From Owenia fusiformis (taxonomy: Eukaryota; Annelida; Polychaeta; Sabellida; Oweniidae): a stretch of DNA of 64,000 nucleotides. Each line of letters starts with the position of its first letter. The stretch's first letter is position 1. Location: positions 27,078,822 through 27,142,821 of the forward strand of contig CAIIXF020000008.1 of NCBI GenBank assembly GCA_903813345.2, given 5' to 3'. This document shows, one piece after another, positions 57,798-64,000 of the stretch. Below the pieces are notes generated by a model. That model was not told where the DNA came from and did not search any database. It saw only the letters and a program-made list of their open reading frames with translations. The position numbers and the translations under genes were made by a program.

Positions 57798-58016
57798 CAA
57801 TTTTACAGTTTAGTGGCCCCACCACTACCGCCAGTGGCTGTCCTAGCCGGGTCATTCATCAATTGAAACCAATCGCACTGATATTTTCTCAACCAATCAT
57901 CAAGCAGAAAAAACACATTTAAATAATGTTTATCATTGGTCAATACTAGTAGACATAAATATACATATAAATGACCATATATAGAAAATTCTCTATTTGT
58001 GGGGGTGACATAAAAA
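57798..58016 (+). mobile_element. Family C element, 5' two-thirds
   Basis: AGACAATTTTACAGTTTAGT, GGCCCCACCACTACCGCC, TTTTCTCAACCAATCATC (CCAAT box) and ACCATATATAGAAAATTC (TATA-like) match the reference copy at 28905-28690. The 3' GAAGCTCTCTTTTAAGAAGC block is replaced by GTGGGGGTGACATAAAAA, which resembles the right end of family B. The 72-codon minus-strand frame is incidental. Confidence 0.75.
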
Positions 58017-59053
58017 AACAATGAACTAACCCATACAGTACAGCAATCATAATGCTAAAGAATAACCCCAATTAATGGCTATATGATGGATTCAGTCATA
58101 AACACATAAAAATGAAAAATCCAATCAATTTTTGATTACTTTGATGATGGCCCGTTGCTAATAATGATTTCCCTGGGTATAATGAAGGATAAACCTAAAC
58201 CCATGACGTAAATAAGACAGTGGAATCTCTAAAATTCTGTATGATATGCTGCAAGGTTATACTAGGAAGGATCAATGGTATAACTTATACAAGAGACAAC
58301 TAGAGATATCCTCCTGTATTGATCTCCCAATAAGGCCATTAGTAAAGATCAAAAACCATCTAACCCCTTTCATATAGAACACGCCCCTAATATTCGATTA
58401 ATTCAGAAAACATTATAAAGTGGTACATACAAGTATACCATTGAAGTATTCTTTTAAGTGCTATTTCAATTCTCCCCTAAAAACAGTTTCATAATATCAA
58501 TTGAAAAACCAGAAACCCTACAGGGTATTTGCATAAATATAGAGTGATATTTATTTAATCCATCTATAGCATAATTTGGTGACTTATTAGCTTATCCCCG
58601 TACTTAGGAAAAGTATATAATATAATATTAACTAAATATAGTACATGATTTAATATTAACACTAAACATAGTATATGATTTGATCATTTTACTGAACTAT
58701 TAATGATAACCAACCCCTGGATGAATATAAATATTCAATTAAGTAAAAAATTCCATCTTCAAATACTCTATCAAAATATTATCTATTAATGATACGTTGC
58801 TCTTTAATCATTTTAGGTACACCTATACTGGTGTATTATTAAAAGTTTCAAGGCTTATTTTGTATGAATGACCAAATGTTGTTATTTTGGATAGGGATTA
58901 CGGCAGTATATGTTAACACAAGCTCTTGTCCTTAATAAATGGAATCTTTAATGGTATGTTAGATAATTCCTTTCTAAAAACATTACTCTAACAAAAAGCG
59001 TATGTCTAGCATGTAAACTGGGACATATACAGTACACACTCCCAGTGTGTTTA
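58017..59053. other. No feature recognised apart from a small duplication
   Basis: TAAATATAGTACATGATTTA (58631) and TAAACATAGTATATGATTTG (58663) form a two-copy direct repeat. Otherwise plain. Confidence 0.5.
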
Positions 59054-59130
59054 TAAAGATTATCCAATATGAAGTTCAGGATATTGGGATTATCCAGAGG
59101 CTAAAATAGTATTTCTGCTTGAGGTCAGTA
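59054..59130 (+). mobile_element. Family H short dispersed repeat, copy 2
   Basis: Partner of 3966-4040; shares GATATTGGGATTATCC and the flanking AGATTATC and GAGGT words. Confidence 0.6.
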
Positions 59131-59360
59131 TGGGATAAACGGTTGTGTTATTACTGAATAATTTTGCTAGAAGTAATCAATCACAGAGAAGCAAAGGGGT
59201 TTTGGGGTTTGATTTAATCATTTCTTGACTCCACATACAACCCCTAGTGGGGTAAGGACAAAGTTGAAGGTAAAAATGATATCTTGGAACATCTAGGCTT
59301 TCTCTTGGATTTAACTAATTGTAAAATAACATGGCTTCTCTTACCAATTGAGCCTCCAAA

Positions 59361-59380
59361 AGCCAGGTATAAACCTGGCT
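59361..59380. repeat. Perfect 8-bp-stem hairpin
   Basis: AGCCAGGT-ATAA-ACCTGGCT with a four-base loop. No adjoining T run or element context. Confidence 0.75.
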
Positions 59381-59563
59381 GATTGATTAAAACTCAGCCA
59401 TTCATCTTGTATTTGACAAGTTAGATCATGATATACAATCATCTCAGCTTGGAAAATCTATTTCTAAGAACATATTTGCACGAAGAGTATTTATGGATGT
59501 CTGGTTTCGATATTAATCATTAGAGTCTGGACTGAGCCATGTTAATAAATTTCTGTATATGTG

Positions 59564-59732
59564 TACAGTAAAACTTGTCTAAGTGGAACACATTTGGTAC
59601 CTCTAAAATGTGTTCCACAAAGGAGGTTGTCCACTTATAACTATAGGTTCATTTAACATTAAGTCAATTGGTCTTGGAAACCAGAAAAGTGTTCCAATTT
59701 TAGAGGTGTTCCACTTTACAGGTTTCACTGTA
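59564..59732 (+). mobile_element. Family E element, full length reference copy
   Basis: The left TACAGTAAAACTTGTCTAAG and complemented right TACAGTGAAACCTGTAAAG are followed on both sides by TGGAACAC. TA lies at each tip. The body carries TGGTACCTCTAAAATGTGTT and AATTTTAGAGGTGTTCCAC, so the inverted structure extends inward. CAGT termini with a TA target suggest a pogo/Tigger-like non-autonomous element. Confidence 0.85.
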
Positions 59733-60999
59733 TATCTATGAAGATCATTGTTCATTGATCGGCCCATCATGTCGTACCTTGAAACTTATCTAGCTATTTG
59801 CCTTTGTGGTATTGAGTAGCAATTACATAATAATTAGCTTTTTATTAAAGATCATCAACACAGGATATCAACAATCTAGGGAAATTCTGATTTGATTTGA
59901 TGAAGTTGAAAAAATCTAGAAAAAGTTCTAACTTCTAGTGTCCATTGGATGCTAATACAGTTTGCGTGTAATATAAATGCCAAGTAACCTGATATGATTT
60001 AATTGAATTCTTTGACTTCGTAGTGGATGCGAGTAGTAATCATTCTGAGGCTATTGTCCCACAAATCAATATAAGGCATATAAAAGGTAAGGTAAGGCAA
60101 GGTAAATTACAAACAAACCATTCTCAATGAACTTTCCCCTTTCTTACTTCACTAATACCCTTCAATGAATCAACTTGCTACTTTAGACCATTGCCACCTA
60201 TCATGATTGTGATATACCAACGCGAAAGCTGAGTATATAAGAAAAATCATCAATGTTGCATGTATAGAGTTTTGTAACATTATTACGCATTTACATAAAA
60301 TGAATATATGAATGTATATGAAAGGGAATTCCACTTAGAAAGATCACACAATTTCTGTGTTATTAGCTTCATTATAAGCAGCATTTTCAATTTAATATAC
60401 AAAAGAACACCTTCATGGGAAAATGTCACACTCTGACTATTACATCTGCCAGTATATTCCAAACCTACTGTGGTTCTAGGAACATAACAAGTAGACTAAA
60501 GTGGGAATATATAGTATATCTAGGAAGCGATCGCCAAGGTCCATCCCAGTCCTGCTCCTGAAAAGCTAACTCAATGAAGATTTCAATCTTATCTTATGTA
60601 TTTCAAATTTTCATATCAATTAATTGATCTGCTCCAGCAATATATGAGTGTTGTGTCCAAAACCTCCCAGTACATAACCCTTATATATGTCCTGAGAATA
60701 ATGATGAGTGAACATATAATGGCTAGACCATGACCTTAGATGATGGATGAGAAAAATACATGTATAGTTGTATGTACACATTATATTTCTATTAACTATT
60801 GACAGTACAGTCCAATAATTCACTAAACCTTTTCAGTGCATTAATGATAAACCATGATATCTCATTTCTCTACAGCCTTGGGGAAACTGAAAGATGTTAT
60901 GAGTATCAGAATGCTTTCAGTAGAATACCGATACAAAGTTGAAGATTTTCATGTGATAATTCATAAATTAAATAATTATTTAGAAGTTGACAACTCTGG
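59733..60999. other. No feature recognised
   Basis: A short AGGTAAGGTAAGGCAAGGTAA-type repetition near 60085-60107 only. Two short frames near 60.6-61.0 kb have no known similarity. Confidence 0.5.
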
Positions 61000-61097
61000 T
61001 TGGCTTGGTGAGCTCAGTCTGGTTTCTCTTAAATTAAGCAGTAGAATTGAAGCCATCTTTTAGGAAGCTATTGTAAGTCAAACAAATGCAAAAGTAT
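61000..61097 (+). mobile_element. Family C element, 3' third
   Basis: CTCTGGTTGGCTTGGTGAGC, then GAAGCCATCTTTTAGGAAGC and AAGTCAAACAAATGCAAAAG match the family C 3' part. The CCAAT/TATA part is missing. Confidence 0.65.
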
Positions 61098-62903
61098 CTA
61101 AGAACAACTTAGACAAAAAGTCAAAATTCACCAGCTTTAGCATTTGGAAAGTACAATGTATAATGCAGCATTGTAAACTACAACATACTTTGTTGCTAAG
61201 GAAATGGGCTGAAGAGGTTTATGGGATGCTACCTCATAAATGACTCTGTCCCAGCTGTGTAGCATTTAACATGTATTTCTGGCAAGGCATTTCACTTAGA
61301 AAGTCTGGAAGGAGATACACTGGAGTTTGTTATTTAAGATATATGTTGTAGCACACACATGAAGGCCATTAGAATATCATCGATAGTTTATCAAACATAA
61401 AAGTAATGATTAAAAGTATAACGGTTGCTAAGCAAACAATTGGATGAAAATTGACCGATCATTGCAGTTGAGACTTACATGGTAATTGATAAATAACCTA
61501 TAGCAGTTCATTAATGAAAATGTAATATACTTATCAGATGCGAAAATCATGAAACAGGTACAAGAATGTTAAACAAATATTTTCACCTTGGCCTTAAAGG
61601 TAACCATCATACCGATATAGAAACGTTCCAGCCCTCTAAATATGACTTATCCAATCAGTAATAGTATTCCACTTGAAATACACTCCAGGATAGAAATAGT
61701 CATGGAAACGATAATAATATGTTCAAATATATTCCCATTTTACATAACCATGGACATAACTTTGCAAAGCAACCCATTATTCTGAAGCGGTGTGAAATAT
61801 TACAAAAAAGACTTATGTTAACTTTTCAGAAGGGAACAACATCTGACTTTCTTCATCAAGATATGACATATAATGATGATGTACAGAGAAAATGGAACAA
61901 ATAACAGTTTTACCATTAGCTCCATGTTTTACAACCCTTCGCCTGCCTCTCATGTAAAGTACATGAAAATATTTCCAAGTTATATTCAGAGTGGAGATAA
62001 GACTCATTGTGCTAAAGATGGTGATAACACGAAGGGCAATATAGACATTGGCTTAACCCCATTAAGGGAAGCAGCTCATAGAAAGATCAAGTACTGCTTC
62101 TAATTCTGATCTGAGCTAATCTTTCAAATCCTTGAAATATAAAACCACCAGTCAAAGATGTCAGGCGTTATACCATTTCTTTTTGAAACTTTCTTATAAT
62201 GCTTAATGCAGCTAATAATGTAATAAGTTATGTAACATGAAAAGCAATAATCTAAAGATGCCAAATACAAACACATAATGCCACACAATTACCCAAGTAA
62301 CAGACTCATAACATTTTCTACAATCCACATAGGAAGTGTAAATTAGCTTTGGAGACTCTTAGGCTATTTACATCTATTATAGATTCATATATTATTCATT
62401 CTAAAAGTGGAGATTATTGCTCTGAAGATGCATATAATATACCACAAGGATAAATGGACATTCATATGCATGAATGTGTTTCTGGCAAGGCAAGGGATTG
62501 ATTATTGTTTCTGGTCTCTCCAGGCTTCAAATATTAGACATACTCGTTAGCCATTTCTCTCAAAGTCCATCTTTTGAATAGACTAAATGATGGTCATTTA
62601 GTAGGAAGACAGTAGAGCAATAAATTGATTTGTCAGACAAATTTTACTCCCCCCCTCCCCATTTCCATTATACTACTCCTTCCAATATCACAGCAAAGTA
62701 GGACTCAAATTTAGATAAGAAAATAGCAAATATGAAGATGACTGTACATGAATTATGAATGACTACATAAACAACAACTATACATTCATTTGCTCATCTC
62801 TGCCACACAAAGTAATTGCAGATATCGTAACAATTGATTCCGACCGATGGCACGATACAACAATATGGCGGTTTACACCGACAATGTATTTGTATTAATA
62901 AAG
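61098..62903. other. No feature recognised
   Basis: Several 60- to 76-codon frames at 61.7-62.1 kb overlap each other on both strands and resemble nothing known. Confidence 0.5.
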
Positions 62904-63013
62904 TAGTCTAGCTTCAAGTCTCCAGACTCCTCCCCCTCCTTTATGTAATCACTCGTGGGGATGCATATAATTGGGGGGAGGGGGAGGACCACAAGGGCTT
63001 GCAGCTAGACTAT
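62904..63013. mobile_element. Fold-back element, 110 bp
   Basis: The left TAGTCTAGCTTCAAG and complemented right TAGTCTAGCTGCAAG lead into matching CTCCTCCCCCTCC stretches, giving about 36-bp arms. A G-rich block (GGGGGGAGGGGGAGG) pairs with the C-rich left arm. TATTTGTATTA-like sequence also recurs inverted outside the arms. Single copy here; MITE-like. Confidence 0.75.
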
Positions 63014-63451
63014 AATACAAATACAAATCACTTTATCATTGCAATACTACAATCAAATCTGGTAAGAACAGAACAGAACATCATATCAATGATGTGAGAA
63101 CCATTAGTACATAACACATACTAACCATCAAATATGTACCATCATAATCAGACCAATTGTTTCATCAATAATTCAATAAGCAATAATTTGTTTTCAATAT
63201 AATTTGCTATCAGTACAATGAATCCTGGCTGCAAGCATCTCTGAATTCAATCACTCCTCATAATATACCTAATACACCCTAGAGTAAAACTAATTTCTTG
63301 AGTAAAGAATCCCTTAAGAAGACTCCCCAAAGAATCTCACATTTTTCTGCAAAGTGAATTCTATTTAACATGCAATACTGAAATTGACAAACTTGAATAA
63401 CATCTCCCTCATCAGCATGTCGGTCCGAACACAGTGAAGATCGAGCGTGCG
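63014..63451. other. No feature recognised
   Basis: Spacer. Confidence 0.4.
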
Positions 63452-63477
63452 AAGATACTCCAGCATAGGAGTATCTT
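63452..63477. repeat. Perfect 10-bp-stem hairpin
   Basis: AAGATACTCC-AGCATA-GGAGTATCTT: ten paired bases and a six-base loop, in a slightly CpG-richer local context (GTCGGTCCGAAC, ATCGAGCGTGCG). It is a compact structure, but no promoter or precursor structure around it could be established by eye. Confidence 0.8.
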
Positions 63478-63579
63478 GATTAGACTAAGTCCATACTAGT
63501 GTTTCTTGCCAGTGGTAAGTAATAATAAGTCAGTTTGGGCAAGAAGGGAGGGGTAAAGCCAAGGATACAGTGAAGAGCC

Positions 63580-63756
63580 CAGATCCATAACAAGGGGGCT
63601 TCGAAGAGTGCAGGCGAAAAAATTCTTTCAAAATAAGGCAGTGTTTACCATTTTGAGCAGTTTTCTCTTGATTTTTGGCAAAAAGTGTCAAAAAATGAAG
63701 CTTTCTGGAATTTTTCAGAAAGTAAACCTCCTTGACAAAAGCTGGCTACGGACCTG
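63580..63756 (+). mobile_element. Family A element with perfect 5-bp target duplication
   Basis: Begins CAGATCCATAAC and ends AAAGCTGGCTACGGACCTG. Perfect GAGCC copies flank it (63575-63579, 63757-63761). The core TTCAAAATAAGGCAGTGTTT, CACCATTTT-like sequence and TTTTTGGCAAAAAGTGTC are retained. Open frames on both strands follow the element. Confidence 0.85.
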
Positions 63757-63761
63757 GAGCC

Positions 63762-64000
63762 AGTACACCAGTATGAAAGTAAAAGGATAGGCCTACAACA
63801 AGAGATGCCATGGGATAGTAAGCTTAAACAACTGTACTGATTTACGTCATTGTCGCCCAAAATTATCAAAAATCTGAGTAGAATGATAACTGCATTAACC
63901 AATTAATTAAACATAGTGTCAAAATCACTTGACACACATATATTTTTATGGTATTCAATAAATTCATAATACAGAAGGCGGTAATATAAATGTATTTATG
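63762..64000. other. No feature recognised
   Basis: A+T-rich end of the window. Confidence 0.4.

Noticed and set aside
59361-59380. Hairpin considered as a transcription terminator
   Set aside because: No T run follows and there is no adjacent gene; intrinsic terminators of this type are not expected in animal DNA.

Overview
This window looks like non-coding DNA from an animal nuclear genome, most likely a marine invertebrate. It is A+T-rich (about two-thirds by eye). It has no dense gene packing, operons or prokaryotic signals. Many short terminal-inverted-repeat (TIR) DNA elements are present, along with an unusually high density of minisatellites. The phylum assignment is an inference; nothing here identifies a species.

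I recognise no protein-coding gene, tRNA, rRNA or CRISPR array. Nearly every longer open frame sits on a tandem array whose period is a multiple of three, or on a dispersed transposon copy. The one mild outlier is a 178-codon open stretch at 17378-17911. It matches no family I know, and both its ends overlap repeated sequence. The window is therefore best read as intergenic or large-intron DNA.

Dispersed elements fall into families with several copies here. Family A (TIR CAGGCCCGTAGCC, 5-bp target duplications, hAT-like) has about eleven copies. Family B (arms ATGTCACCACC) has six. Family C (about 310 bp, carrying CCAAT- and TATA-like boxes) has seven whole or partial copies. Family E (TIR TACAGTRAAACCTGTC, TA target, pogo/Tigger-like) has about eight copies, plus a related subfamily E2. 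Family F (GTGGGTGCA arms) has four, family G (AGCTGTCACA arms) two, and family H two. Two larger single elements stand out: a TTAA-bounded, CpG-rich piggyBac-type element (20522-21223) and a 1.47-kb hAT-like element with a 6-bp target duplication (24823-26293). Two clear nested insertions, at 3.1-3.5 kb and 16.3-16.8 kb, give relative insertion ages.

Tandem arrays occupy roughly a tenth of the window. The largest are at 19.6-20.1 kb, 28.99-29.45 kb (36 bp), 30.5-31.3 kb (31 bp with a 248-bp higher-order period), 33.65-34.58 kb (158/161 bp, two subtypes), 47.6-48.1 kb (75 bp), 53.7-54.0 kb (42 bp) and 55.5-56.0 kb (about 50 bp). A 235-bp almost pure purine tract lies at 48.8-49.07 kb. The rest of the window is unremarkable A+T-rich DNA with occasional hairpins.

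No gene network can be described, because no gene is supported. The structure is a record of transposition, nesting and local tandem duplication.
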